64,000 nucleotides of DNA. Source: Agapanthus africanus. Lineage: Eukaryota; Streptophyta; Magnoliopsida; Asparagales; Amaryllidaceae. Every line of letters begins with the position of its first letter. Within the stretch, counting starts at the first letter, position 1. The stretch covers positions 407,930,248 to 407,994,247 of the forward strand of contig CM057347.1 of assembly GCA_030015575.1 (NCBI GenBank). Reading direction: 5' to 3'. The notes beneath the pieces are model-generated. The model saw only the letters and a program-made list of their open reading frames with translations. It was not told where the DNA came from and did not search any database. The position numbers and the translations under genes were made by a program. Positions 1 through 12,301 of this stretch are shown in pieces.

Positions 1-765
1 TTAATTCCATTGTAATCGTCAAGAGGTCATCAATAAATGTATTTTTATTTTTGCATTCTTTTTGTTATCTGAATTTAATTCGTGCAATTTTTTTATTTGT
101 CTTTTATTATTTGCAAAATAGATAGTCTTTTAAAATGAAAATTATAAAAATGAATTCTTTTGTCATCTTCCTAATGAGTGAGTAATTCCTCACTTTTTAG
201 GGTTAGGAGAGGGAAGGTTTGAGAGAAGGAAATCTCTCTCACTCTTTTCTTTGCCCCCATAATTTTAATCAATACGGACTCTATTTAAATGAACCACACA
301 CCGCTCACTACGGCACCCTATCTCACGAGGTAGCGGTGATTCCCTAGTTAGACCGGTTGTGATTGATTTAAATAGAGGTTAGGGATAAGAGTTAAGAAAG
401 GACAGACAAGGACCAAAGGGAAGAAACTAAGTTTCTTCCTAGTCGTGCTAATCCCCTTTGTTGACTATTACCCTAACACTTATGTTCTTAACTAAGGCAA
501 AGAAAGCAGTGGGTAGAATCCCTTTTTCAAACTAATCTAATCCTAATCCTAGCAAGACTTTTAATCAATTTTAATCTCATTCTTAGATCGTAAATCGAAA
601 CACCATTTTTTGGACTTAACTCGTTAGAACATAAAGAAAAGGAATCCATCTCCCTGTGGACCGACCCGTACTCAACCGGCTAGCTACCAAGCGACACCGT
701 TATTGATTGCGGTATATTCTTAATTTTGATTTCAAAACGCATACGCATAAAACCTCTACCAATCA
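1..765 (+). repeat. 5' LTR of the left Athila-type element (3' half only)
   Basis: This block matches 6101-6862 and ends in CA directly before the primer-binding site. An AATAAA signal lies at about 33-38. By comparison with the 3' LTR (1441 bp), roughly 680 bp of this LTR lie left of the window. Confidence 0.9.
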
Positions 766-767
766 AA

Positions 768-785
768 TGGCGCCGTTGCCGGGGA
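768..785 (+). other. Primer-binding site of Athila/Tat type
   Basis: TGGCGCCGTTGCCGGGGA lies two bases after the LTR end. This is the PBS commonly seen in Athila and related plant gypsy elements, assigned to tRNA-Asp in that family. It fixes the element's orientation as +. Confidence 0.85.
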
Positions 786-1067
786 CACGGTAGTCTCTTT
801 CTTTGTGTAATTTCGGGTTAATAAAAAAATTTAAAAAAAATTATAAAAATTGAAAAATTTTAAAACAAAAAACAAAAAATAAAATAAAAATAAAAAATCA
901 TCTTTTTCTTCTTGAAAGGTTTTTATGCAAGTGTGCAGGAAAAGAAGACGGACATATTCAGATCTGGAAAATCCCAGTGAACAAATCAAGAAACAACAGA
1001 TCTGAACAAATAGAGGAGATCCATAACAGCAAATAGGAAAATTTTGGAGATCCAAGCAAACTAAGAA

Positions 1068-1119
1068 GCCGCGAAACCGCGGCGGATTCAGGCGTTTGAC
1101 CGCGGAACCGCGGTCAAAC
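1068..1119. repeat. Paired GC-rich dyads in the leader
   Basis: An imperfect dyad at 1068-1083 is followed, 14 bp on, by a palindrome centred on AA. Its core GACCGCGGAACCGCGGTC (1098-1115) extends symmetrically to 1094-1119. The leader around it is AT-rich, so this is a sharp local GC spike. The same paired arrangement recurs at 5841-5890, 24014-24060 and 55891-55939. Confidence 0.8.
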
Positions 1120-1926
1120 CGTGACGTCAGCTTCCAAAAATCTCTCTGTGAGTATTTTATCTTCTCTCCTACTCCCTGATCTCCACTGAAAAATTTTCCT
1201 GCAGAGTTCTTTGCGCAAAACTTCTTCTCCTATCTAATAAATTGTTTTTCTGCAGGATTCTTTGCGCTGCTAAATAAAATTTTTTTGCAAGTGTTTTAAT
1301 TTTTTAGTGTGTTAACTGCTTTGCATACTTAATACGGACTTTTAAGGGGCTATAACACCAATCAAGATTGGGTGGGGATTTCATTACCCTTCCTAAGACC
1401 CCAAAAATCACTAAAAGCATATGCATCACCCTTGAGTTAATTAAAAAATATATAGACTCAGCCAACTAAGGACTATCGTGCTCATTAGGACAGAGGAAGG
1501 TTGTGGGCATTCAGTCGTTTATCTAAACCTGACTTTTTGGTGCCTACGCTAGACAAGTGAGAAAGATAACTTTAAAAGGCCCGTCTCACGGTGATTCGTG
1601 AGCGGAACCCTCCTTTCTTCATTTGTTCTTACCTGGCCACAATTGGCGGTGAAGAGGTGATTTGAGGGATATCTCACAACTTGTCACTTTGAAACAATTA
1701 GGAGCAGTCTAGTTGACTTAGGAGACCCTAGCTCTAGGTTTGATTGTGTATGTTTAAACTATGGTTGTTTGAAATTGTGTCGTAATTCCGTACAAAATTT
1801 TTGCAAAAACTCTTTCAACATTTTCAAAAATTTCAAAACTCTAAAAACAAACAATTTCTTTAAAAAAAAATTAAATTAAAAAAAATCAAAAAAAAATCAC
1901 ATTCTTTTCCTTTCTTTCCTCACATC

Positions 1927-3923
1927 ATGGGTACCCCACCTCGCAAAACTCTTGCCGAACTTTGGTACCCTCAATCAGACATTACTTCCTATGCTAATTG
2001 TTTTGGTCGAATTTCGGACGACCCCTCCATGCCCAAAATTTCTTTGAAAGATCGAATAGACGCGTCTAGGAAAAACAGTTGGACTCCACAATCCACTTTT
2101 TATCAACCGTTTCAACCTTCACCACCTTCTTATGTTGATACTCTTTTTTCGAGTCCTGTTGTAACTCCGAAACCCATGTCTATTGCTGAACATATTGAAC
2201 AATCTCGTAGCTGATCTTTCACTCCTTTCAACACTTCCAGTTTTTGGGATCAACAATTCCATTCATCTTTTTATCCAAATGTTGATCCTAATATTGTCCA
2301 ACCATTCAATTCCTATCCATCTTACCCAACTGTTGCACATTCCCTAGACATTGCTTCTACACAGCCATTTGGGAGTTTCCAGTATCCAAACAACTTTGAA
2401 TCTTTTACTGAAACCCCATCACAACCCATGTCTAGTCTGGAACAGTCGTTGGAAGATTTTGTGGTAGCGTCAAGACAACAAATTAGGGATTTGAATGCGT
2501 CAATGGCCTCCCTTATACAACCTAATGACCCGGTAACTAGTTTCCAACTAGCTCCAAATTTTTCAATGTATGATGAGGCGGTTGGACAGATTAAGAATTT
2601 GAGTGGTGAGAGTGAGCTGTGCACCCTTCCAAATCAAACCTACCCATCCCCAATTGAATCCCATAACTCCGGTTTTGAATGGAGTGTCCCAAATGATAAA
2701 CCAGTTGAAAATAGAATGAGTAATGAGTTGTGCGACTCTGTAGTGTTTGATTTACCTGATTGTGAAAGGTCCCTTTCGAGTGAAATCACCATCAATCCTT
2801 TTTACCTCTACACCTCCACTCTAGAAGCTGAATTGATTGATATCCATGTTTTTGATGTGTGTCTGAGAAATTTAATTTTCACCTGATCGAGGATATTGAC
2901 GCTGGGAATATTTTGGATGATGAACCCATAAATTTGGATGAGTTTTTCTTTCTAATTCAGCATCTCGAGACATTAAATGTTTCTCCCGAACTTCATATGC
3001 GTCTTGAATTTGATGAGAATTGCATGGATAAGCTAAATTTTGATGAGAGTATTGAGGATAGTATTGAGGATGAACCCGTTTTATTTGATGAGTCGGATTT
3101 TCCAATTCATCCTCCTGAACCTTTAACTGTTACACTTCCTAAATCAATCCCCTTCATCCTTTCTGTCGTTCCGACCGTGCAAGAAACCGTATCCCTTTCA
3201 TTTTCAATGTCTGGTTTACCAAGTTCGACGTACTTATGTTTTCTCACGGATCTTGAGGGATTTGACCCCATTTCTCAGTGGGTTGATAGATTAGCACAAT
3301 CGCTTTTTACATATCGGTCATTACAAATTGTGCTAATTTATACACTCCATTTCCACCCTCAAGTTCGTATTCCACTGCTTTCTCCCACTTTCTCAGGTTC
3401 CTTTTCTATTCTTCCTATAATTTCAGTAAGTGTTGATGAATCACAATCCGATAATTCAAGTTTGATCATTCCAGAAAGCCAACTTGATTTGGATACTTTT
3501 GAAAATGAGGTAGATGAGTTTTTCGAGTCTCCTACCTCCTTAATTTTTGACAAATCAAGTATTATAAATTCTGGCACAAAACTTAGTGACAGCAAAATGT
3601 TCAATTACATCGATGAGAGTTTTGAAGAACTATTTGCTGACAAACTTGCATTCCTAAACGACACGGATTTTGTGATTAATCAACCTCCACCTGAAGAAGT
3701 CGAACCACCACCATGTCTTTTTCCCTTCCGCCATTCTTCTCATCCACCGAGACCGTATACTGCTTCTATCCCCACACGGTCTCGTGTGTTTCTCATTTCT
3801 TTTCTCTACACTCCATTCTTTCACCAACCACACCATTATAATGATAAATTTTTTGAATGGTTGGTGCTAACTTTTAGCATGTGTAAGGCCTTGTATAGCT
3901 TGATACTTTTTTCTCCTCCCTAA
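1927..3923 (+). pseudogene. Gag-like coding remnants of the left Athila-type element
   Basis: Several open stretches on the + strand begin at an ATG at 1927. The first part is rich in Pro, Ser, Tyr and Phe. A middle stretch (from about 2428) has a heptad-like segment resembling one in the gag region of element F. The last part (2859-3923) is strongly acidic and rich in Asp, Glu and Phe, like the region F carries downstream of its protease. No zinc knuckle, protease or polymerase motif is visible. It is broken or reduced, with a few breaks. Whether any part is still translated cannot be judged from the sequence. Confidence 0.5.
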
Positions 3924-3942
3924 CTCTGAACTTTAATGCTTC

Positions 3943-4110
3943 AACAGTGGAAACACTGTTTCACTTAAGTTTGGGGGGAACTTTTTTTTGTATATATCTT
4001 TTGTTTTCTTTTCTGTAAATAAAAAATAATAACAAACAGGGGAGTGCCGACAATTTTGACCCTCTTGGTGTAGCCTGACAGTGTGGGCACTGTCAAGTTT
4101 AAGTTTGGGG
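3943..4110 (+). promoter_or_regulatory. Two hairpin-plus-polypurine-tract-like sites
   Basis: Hairpin AACAGTG-gaaa-CACTGTT (3943-3960) is followed at 3965 by TTAAGTTTGGGGGG. Hairpin GACAGTG-tggg-CACTGTC (4077-4094) is followed at about 4099 by TTAAGTTTGGGGGTA. The second purine tract has the same core as the true PPT next to the 3' LTR at 5408. They lie just after the coding remnants and may be secondary plus-strand priming sites or traces of former LTR junctions; this is inference. Confidence 0.55.
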
Positions 4111-4112
4111 GT

Positions 4113-5401
4113 ATGCTCGGTAAGTTTTTTTTCCTTCGCATTCATGTGTATATTTTTGCATTTGCATACTTATTTTAAAACCCATAAAAATTGAATTTTT
4201 TTTTAAAAATTATAAAAATTGAAAAGTTCAATTTTGGCCATATTTGACTTAAGTTCAACATGACGGTTGAATAGTAGGAAAAAACTAGATCCTAAACTTA
4301 GTAATTTAAAAACCCTAAAAATAAGCTCTCTTAAAGTTTAACTGTAAAAAATATATGTCCTTGTAGTTTATTTAGAAATAGGCAAATTTTGAGTTCAGTT
4401 CTTGGGCTAAGCCAAATAAGGGAAGAGTATTGAATCTTTATTTGAAGTGTAAATCTGAAAAATAATTCTGAACCTTAAGTCTAAATTCTGAAAATATATA
4501 CCCTACAACTGGCACAAACACGCACCTTAAAACTTGGAATAGTAGAGGATACCTTGAAATGCTTTTGTCTAAAATCCTTAATATGAAAGAAAAATAAAAT
4601 AAAAATACAAGTGTGAATAAAGAGATATAAAAAAAATGAACAATGGTTTTGTAATTACTTGAGGCTGCATAAAAAAAATTATATAGCGATGGTGCTTTAT
4701 CACCTAGTGCCTTAGACCAACTGGTTTGGGAGTCACTGCTAAAAGCCTTAGGTGTTACAAGACGAGGAAATACGCCTAAATGCGCAAACACATTTTGTAA
4801 TTGGTCGTTAGTACCTCAAGAAGTATTAACGGTCGCATGAAGGATGTGTGAGCAATTTCATCTAAAATTCACCAACTAAAAGTATTTTGGAAGATGGACA
4901 AGAGTATGATAGCTAGAATTGAATTTCCAAGTGTAAGGGGTGATACATACACACACGTAGGGGTATATGATTGGGGTTTAGATGAGAGCTAGGAATGAAT
5001 GATAGGGCTTATACCTTCAGTAGAGATGATAAAAATTCCTAAGTTGAGATGGAACCCTAGAAGGAAAATTCAAAAGATGCTGAAAACTGAATAAAATTGC
5101 AGAACATATACGATCTTAAATTAAATGATAAGTGGGTGTGAAAATATGGGTTGATGATTTCTAAGTTGAAGATAATAGAATTTCTTGCTAGAACACTGAA
5201 TTGAAGAATGAAAATCAACCGGCCAAATTGATTGGATTTTGTGGGTAGTATCTACTGAAACCCTCAGGAGATAACACTCCTCCTACTAGGGACACCTAGA
5301 GATTTAACGGCTTGTTGCACGAGCTCAGTGCAATCGCGTTTCCCTGCGAAAGTGAGGTTATGATTTTTCGAGAATAAATTGGTTTTGCTCGGGATGAGCA
5401 A
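4113..5401 (+). other. Non-coding 3' region shared with element F
   Basis: This AT-rich stretch has no convincing frame. Several blocks (for example 5235-5400) match 56320-57400 of element F in reverse complement, in the same order relative to the LTR. This is the main internal evidence that the left element and F belong to one family. Confidence 0.75.
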
Positions 5402-5405
5402 AAGA

Positions 5406-5421
5406 TAAGTTTGGGGGTATT
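5406..5421 (+). other. Polypurine tract of the left Athila-type element
   Basis: AAGTTTGGGGGTA ends directly before the 3' LTR start TGTTCATATC. Element F has the matching tract in reverse at 56311-56325. Confidence 0.8.
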
Positions 5422-6862
5422 TGTTCATATCAGAATATTGCATTATTATATCGCCCATTCTTAATCATATTCAAATAAATAGGTGCTTTTGATCCATATC
5501 TGCTAAATAGTTGCAGGTTACAGGTTCTCAGAACAATACAGTGAAAATGGTGAAAAGACGCTACAAAATGTGAGACCATGACCAACAAATAAATGAATCT
5601 GCAAGATGCCGCCTACCAGTTCAAGGAACAAACGAAGATCAGCAAACAGTTCAATACACAAAGTACAAGGGCAGCACAAGATTCAAGACTTCAACGCGAA
5701 GCAAACGGTAAAAGTCCACAAATTCTGCACTGTTGGAAATCTGGAAGAAACTAGAAAAGATTTTGAAGAACCAAGTAAAAACAAAAGGAAAAAGCAACAT
5801 GAAGCATCCCTGAGAAAATGAAGTCAAGACCCTACCATATGGCCGCGGATCTGCGGCCAAACAAGGCTTATGGCCATGGTTCCGCGGCCATGCAGAGCAC
5901 GTGTCGGTGCAAAGTGTCGGTGGTGTCGGTGCGTTGAACAGGCTTTCTTAGGGTAGTCTTGTAATTTTAAATGTGGATCAGATGTAAAACCTAGCGTTTT
6001 TCCTATCTATAAATAGAAAAGCCTACAGGCTCTTTTAGGGTGTGCCTCTTTTGGGGGCCTCTTTTGAGATGCCTCTTTTTATTTTTCTAGATAAAATTTT
6101 AATTCCATTGTAATCGTCAAGAGGTCATCAATAAAGGTATTTTTATTTTTTCATTCTTTTTGTTATCTGAATTTAATTCGTGCAATTTTTTATCTGTCCT
6201 TTATTATTTGCAAAATAGATAGTCTTTTAAAATGAAAATTATAAAAATGAATTCTTTTGTCATCTTCCTAATGAGTGAGTAATTCCTCACTTGTTAGGGT
6301 TAGGAGAGGGAAGGTTTGAGAGAAGGAAATCTCTCTCACTCCTTTCTTTGCCCCAATAATTTTAATCAATACGGACTCTATTTAAATGAACCACACACCG
6401 CTCACTACAACATCCTATCTCACGAGGTAGCGGTGATTCCCTAGTTAGACCAGTTGTGATTGATTTAAATAGAGGTTAGGGCTAAGAGTTAAGAAAGGAC
6501 GGACAAGGACCAAAGGGAAGAAACTAAGTTTCTTCCTAGTCGTGTTAATCTCCTTTGTTGACTATTACCCTAACACCTATGTTCTTAACTAAGGCAAAGA
6601 AAGCAGTGGGTAGAATCCCTTTTTCAAACTAACCTAATCCTAATCCTAGCAAGACTTTTAATCAATTTTAATCTCATTCTTAGATCGTAAATCGAAACAC
6701 TATTTTTTAGACTTAACTCGTTAGAACATAAAGAAAAGGAATCCATCTCCCTGTGGACCGACCCGTACTCAACTGGCTAGCTACTAAGCGACACCGTTAT
6801 TGATTATGGTTTATTCTTAATTTTGATTTCAAAATGCATACGCATAAAACCTCTACCAATCA
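5422..6862 (+). repeat. 3' LTR of the left Athila-type element, 1441 bp
   Basis: It begins TGTTCATATC after the polypurine tract and ends CCAATCA. A TATA box (CTATAAATAG, 6007-6016) and an AATAAA about 120 bp further on mark the likely U3/R region. A pair of GC-rich dyads lies at 5841-5890, about 120 bp upstream of the TATA box. Confidence 0.88.
6007..6016 (+). promoter_or_regulatory. LTR TATA box
   Basis: CTATAAATAG is a near-ideal plant TATA box, followed by a short pyrimidine-rich stretch with TCTTTT repeats and then AATAAA at about 6131. The expected transcription start is about 30 bp downstream. Confidence 0.6.
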
Positions 6863-7291
6863 GTAACTCATAACCCAATGAGCACCTATATACTATCCCC
6901 AGTATCGCATACCAATAGTTGCGGGATAGGCCAGCTCTCCTGACTGGGATGAGAAGCGATACACTAGTCTACTCTGGAGTATCGATGCCCTGTCTCCATA
7001 ATCCTATGAATAGGGACATGCTTAAGGATGTGCTTATGGACCACCCAGCCCCCACTTGTGTGAATGCCCTCACAACATTGGTAGTCAAGAAAGATTCTAA
7101 GGGCTCTATCAATATGTATTAGCGATATGATAAAAAAAACATATACACATATTAAGATAGAATCAAACCAGATAGCATACTATCATATTGATTAAGACTG
7201 TTATTATATTTGTGTATATCCCAAGCTTCCAAAATATAATATACAATCCAATACTATACAATAATGGCCTCTAGGGCATATATCACTAACA
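6863..7291 (-). repeat. Copia LTR fragment, D-like, 5' part only
   Basis: Read on the minus strand from 7291 it starts TGTTAGTGATATATGCCC and follows the first ~430 bp of the LTR of copia D (21636 onward), including the region around CATCGATACTCCGGAGTA. It stops exactly at the end of the left Athila-type element, which suggests that element inserted into this LTR; the rest would lie left of the window. Confidence 0.75.
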
Positions 7292-10200
7292 AGTAATAGT
7301 TACTCCCGGGAGATTTTCAAATGATCCTGGCTAGTTCTCCTTTTAGGGTTTGAAGGAGGATTTGACATAACAGTGGGAACCATCTTGATTAGATGAAAAT
7401 ATAAACCAATCAAATCTTGATAAAGTTCACGACGAGTGTTTCTTTTCTCTCTCTGGCAGCGACTTTTGACTTACCTTAAACTAAAACTCATAAACAAAAT
7501 TTTAACTGTATCTTTTTACGATCAATGGCTTTTGGTATGTCATTTCTACCATAATTTGCGACAATGTCACAAATGACCTTACCCATCCCACTTCCTTTTT
7601 ACTTACTCCAGAACCCTCTGATTCGATACAGAGATCCATATTGTTTGAAGGTCATCGTATGGTTAGATACGAACCTAAAGAAATTATTTCATAACGGGGA
7701 TGGGCACTGGTTCTGGAGTGGATGAATCGTCCATTTTAGCTCTCCCTTCTACCTTATCTCAAGTTTGAGAGCTCCTTATGAGTAAGGAGTGTATACCAGT
7801 TGTGATTATTGGATAGTCTTCTTCCAATCCTAACGCTGGTGCTGATAGAAATGGAGAGAAGAAAACCAACTAGATTAAGTCTGGTACACATAAGGTAAGA
7901 TGAAGAGACACTGAAAAGGATAATTTTGAGGGAAAGGACATTGCAACTATTGTCGACAGCCTAGGTATTATATAGGCATTACAAGAAATACCCTTTACCC
8001 CCTGGAACATTTGATGTTTCAATTTTTTTGAGTGGTTATGATTGAAAATTGTTTCTCACACACTTTTAACTCTTGGGTATATGGATATCGGATTAAAACC
8101 CCACATCTGTAAGATATTACAGAAGGTGGGAGGGAGTCAAGTACTATGAAAAGGGTAATATGTTCCCCAATGTCGGAATTCGGAGCAATTGTTGCTATTG
8201 GGAAAATTACCAGGTTTACTTAATCGTGAACTTTTGGTTTTGAATAGCCGTTATAATGCACTAACTTTTAAATACTCTTATATCCATATCTTTATTTGAT
8301 AAAATGGGATATAATTTTCAAATAATGTCATTGACATTTACCTACATCAAGTGTTGATTAGATAAGGTGTAAAGAATAACGGAACCGATATTTTTAACCA
8401 AAATACAGTTCTTAAATTATAAGATTATGAGTTAGTGAACTCTGGGGACATATACATAGGATGTGTATGGTTCGTTGTCTTTCGGGACAAGGGGCTAGTT
8501 CTTTTACTTCATTCTATCTACTTTTTGAGTACTCTAATTTTGGATGCGCGTTCTTGTTGAAATGAAAAATCCAAATCTGTGAGAACTTCAAGGAGTATAG
8601 GGACAAAGTAGAAAACCAAACGTTTGTAGTATCATGTATCTTCAAAGTGTTCGAAGATGTAGATACTTACGCCAGCTATTTAGTATTAAGAATGTGATTC
8701 TCACAGATTGCTTATCTGTGGGTGTGCTCCATGATGAGTGATGCTGAGATACCTCTATTAACTTTGACAAACCTTAGCAACTCCGTAGATTTAGTAGGTA
8801 AGCTCAGCCATCCGAGAGATACTTCGATTTGCTCGTAGAAGGTGATAAGGAGGCTTGCATCATAAGATGATGACCCTAATAGTTATCAACATGCCATAGG
8901 ATGTATGACTTCTAACTGATAGCTGGATGCCAAGTTATCCAGAATGGACTTTATGCACTGCAAAAATGTATGGACTTTGCTGTGTTCTCTTTATGGGATA
9001 AAATCCAAAGGAGCAAGTACATCTTTCGAGATCATTATGATTGGAAGGGTAGTGACCTTATAAAGTTAGGGCTTGTAAACAGTTTTTCATCAAATACCCG
9101 TCGTGGATTGTGATGAAGCTGCTGCTACAGTGTCTAAGCTGAAGTCCATATGGGTATAATTTGTCACGGATGTTTCATTAACTATAATATCTGGAAGGTG
9201 GATGACTATAACATCTTTCTAAATAAATGATTTAGAAGTGTACGTGTATATGACTTTGCCATAGAATTGTCATAGTCAGTGGGAGCAACGAATAGTGTGC
9301 GATTTGCTTAAGTCTATTTGTAGACCAAAGCAGGCATGGCAGAGATGGATCATCTGTTTTTTGGTGTTACGGTTAAAGTGTTTGACTTCATCAAAAAGAA
9401 AGATGAACATAGGATCTAAAAGAAGGTTGTAGGGTAGAATGTCAATGATGTCATATGGGATATGTATGATATTCTTCTGATAGGAAGTGATATTCCTATA
9501 CTACGAATTGGTTAAGCATTGGTAGTCACGGATGTTTCTCAATATGGGACTTGGATAAAAAATATCGTGAATTTTGGTGACTTGGTCTATACAGATAGAT
9601 CTAGTATGTTTTAGGATTTTCCCAATTCAGGTAATATGGCACCATTCTAAAGGGGTTTAAATGTATGGCTCCAAGCGAGGTAGTGTACTCACATAAGGTG
9701 GAGTCACTCTCTTTAATGAGATGTCTTCAGGACTGATGAAGAGAGGAATTCACATGAGTGACTTTCTACTTGTTTCAGAAGTTGGGTCATTCATGCGATG
9801 TCATGTATCGGACCGGATAATGCTTTTACAATTATTGTAAAAAACGGATATTAATCCAATCTCGAAGAAACGAAAGCAATGGAGAACATATAAGATGTTC
9901 TTGGAATATGGTAATGGCAGCCTCTTTCTGGAGGTGATTGCTGCTCTTGCTTCTAAAGTGACAAGGATGACAGAATATCTGTCATGAGTTATACAGTTTA
10001 TCCTCTTCTAAGGAGCAGTATATTGGATCCTCTTCTAAGGAGCAGTATATTGGAAGAAGTTCTAAAAGAAATACTAAGCTAGTCGAGGCGCTACATGATG
10101 ATTGCGAATCAGCAAAGGATACCATCTAAGAATTCGTTGGATATAATTGTTCATTTATGAACATAATCCTATCGTCTGTCTAGGCAAATACTAAGGCAAG

Positions 10201-10380
10201 TAGCGCTCAGTTCGGGAGATATTTGATCTCCACGAAGTTGAGATATAGGGAGAAACAGAAAGAAGTGCTGTGACGGATCCACTTATTGGGGCTAGTTCTC
10301 GAATACAATTTGTGAAACTGTTAGTATAGAAGTTGGGTATGCGATACCGCAATAATTAGCCTTAAGTGCAAGTGAGAGAT

Positions 10381-11590
10381 TGTTGGATATAGTTCCCTCA
10401 AGGCATTTATTGTAATTGGAAGATAGCAATTACGTAATTGAAGGAGGACCTATACGGAGAACAGTCTTACTCGAGATGACAGTATGCTATCTGGTTTGTT
10501 TTTATCTTTCATGTGATGCATTTTATTCATTATCACATATCGTTTAGACATGAGATAAAGTCCTTAGGATTTTACTTAACTACCAAGACGATGATGGAGA
10601 TCATACTAGTGGGGCTTGGGTAGTTAAAAAGCATATTATTAAATGTCCCTAGTCGTACGAGTATCAAGACTGGGTATCGATACTCCAGTTTAGACTAGTA
10701 TGTACATTTCCTAACCTGATTAGAGGGCGATAGCTGATCCCATAGCTATTGGTGTTTGACACCGAGGATTGTATACAGGTGCCCATAAGATGAGCACACT
10801 GGACGGACTCACCTGAGAACTATTGAGTGGTATTGTACCAATGTCGGATAGCAGTTCTCTGGTGACATGAGTACAAAATAGTCTATAGACCAGAGATTGT
10901 CATAGTGTCTTGTGTGGTTCCCATTGTACTTAGATTACTACCCTACCATGGCTCTACTGAGTCGTGCAAACAGATTTTAGTTGGGTGCAGTCCCGAGCCA
11001 CATTAAGGCAGTGAGCGATCGGAAGGGATTCGTCTCTCCCGGTATAGGGATTAGATGTCGCGCTGTGCAGGACGTGACTATAACTAGGAGTTTGTAGTCA
11101 CAACAAGTGGGATAAACTGATAAGTATTATTAGTTGTATCTCTAAGGGTTATGAGTCATTAGTCAGCATGACTTATCGGGTTATTAGGGGTTTGACGTTT
11201 TCCACCCATAGACCCGATATGCGATATCCTAGACGAAAAGACCAAACTGTATGGAGATTGTCACCGATAGGCTCATTAGGGGTTCGGACTGGCTTGATTG
11301 TTGATCTTTTTTTCGTTCATAGCTGGGTAACCATTATGTACAGCTAGTATCATTGACGGTTTGTGTGTCAAACCCGTGAGGGGATTGATCTAGACCTACA
11401 GCCAGCATATTGTCTACTGTTTAGAGTCCCTCACAGAGGTTTTGAAGCTTGAGCAAACGATTGTAGTTGCGGTATATGATACTCGCAAGAGTTCGATTAA
11501 AATAGCATATTTGATACCCTAATTTTCATCGGGAATTTAATTAATACTAACCGACTTTGTGAAAGCCGAAATATTAAATCAAGTGTTGAT

Positions 11591-11625
<35 letters not shown>

Positions 11626-12301
11626 TTCTAATTTAACCTCTTTATGTTTGCATTTTATTTGAAGATGCAAATTTTAAGTTGTGCCATGAGATGAGCATAA
11701 TTTAAGTCCACTCTTATGTGGTGACATGTGTAGGAGAGATGAGAGCTTGGACACGTAGAAATTGGATGGTGGAGATCTCTTCACCTGTATACTTTAATTT
11801 TTAAAAGGAAAAGAAAATAAATTTTAAAGTAGAGCATTTTCTTTTTCCATGGCATTCTCTTCTTCTTCCTCCAATTTCTAAAGCTCTTTGCTCACCTCTA
11901 AAGAGAACAAAAGGAGGGAATTAAATTAAAATAAATACATTACAATTCACTAATCCATTTCCTAGCAAGAATGAAATTGGAGTTTGCTTCAATTGTTGAA
12001 GCATGGAGCTCAAGTGGAGAAACTCTTAAGTGGATCATCTTTGACCAGGAAGATCAGTTGCAAGCTTGATCCCACCTCATCCATGGAGCCTACAAGAAGT
12101 CCAACACAAATATGGAGCACTTGAAAATGCTACAAAGGTTGTAGTTCATATGAACTTTTAGTTTTAGTTCTATGTGTTTTTGCAATTCTATGTGAATGTT
12201 GAATACTTGTAGGATATTGGGGGCTAAGTTATTAGTAAAATTATGATTTTATTTTTCGCCGTGGTCGCAAATGTTGCGGCCCTAGCGTTCGAAAACTTTC
12301 A
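10381..12301 (+). repeat. 3' LTR of copia A, about 1.92 kb
   Basis: It starts TGTTGGATATAGTTCCC after the purine-rich CAAGTGAGAGAT. The 3' border at TTTCA (12301) is inferred from the similar length of the B LTR (1916 bp) and a terminal CGCCGTGG-like block shared with other copia LTRs here. A (CA)n run interrupts it at about 11596-11624. Confidence 0.65.
11596..11624. repeat. (CA)n microsatellite
   Basis: About 14 uninterrupted CA units inside the LTR of copia A. Confidence 0.9.

Larger units (their letters stand above)
1..6862 (+). mobile_element. Athila-type Ty3/gypsy element, non-autonomous, 5' LTR cut by window edge
   Basis: The same block of about 760 bp occurs at 1-765 and 6101-6862 in the same orientation, and a primer-binding site directly follows the first copy. 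Between the LTRs lie about 4.65 kb with gag-like remnants but no reverse transcriptase, RNase H or integrase. The 3' region (about 4400-5421) and the LTR match element F at the right end of the window, which does carry pol. I counted about 27 differences over 765 bp between the two LTRs (about 3.5%), mostly transitions, suggesting an insertion on the order of one to two million years ago at usual plant rates. It is a fossil with no polymerase of its own. The right flank starts GTAAC; the matching left flank is outside the window. Confidence 0.88.
7301..12301 (+). mobile_element. Copia copy A, decayed, 5' end missing
   Basis: The internal region (7301-10380) runs parallel to copia B (17800-18788, then 36526-39362), starting in the late leader with a pyrimidine tract and CAG/CGAC junction at 7459. 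Pol-derived stretches can be recognised by similarity to copia D, but no frame of useful length remains; it is very broken. It ends in a full-length LTR (10381-12301). There is no + strand 5' LTR; the copy begins abruptly next to a minus-strand LTR fragment. A 27-bp tandem duplication lies at 10001-10053. Confidence 0.75.

Noticed and set aside
6919-7122. Frame reading MRDRPALLTGMRSDTLVYSG
   Set aside because: It is the opposite strand of a copia LTR fragment; similar chance frames occur in the other LTR copies.
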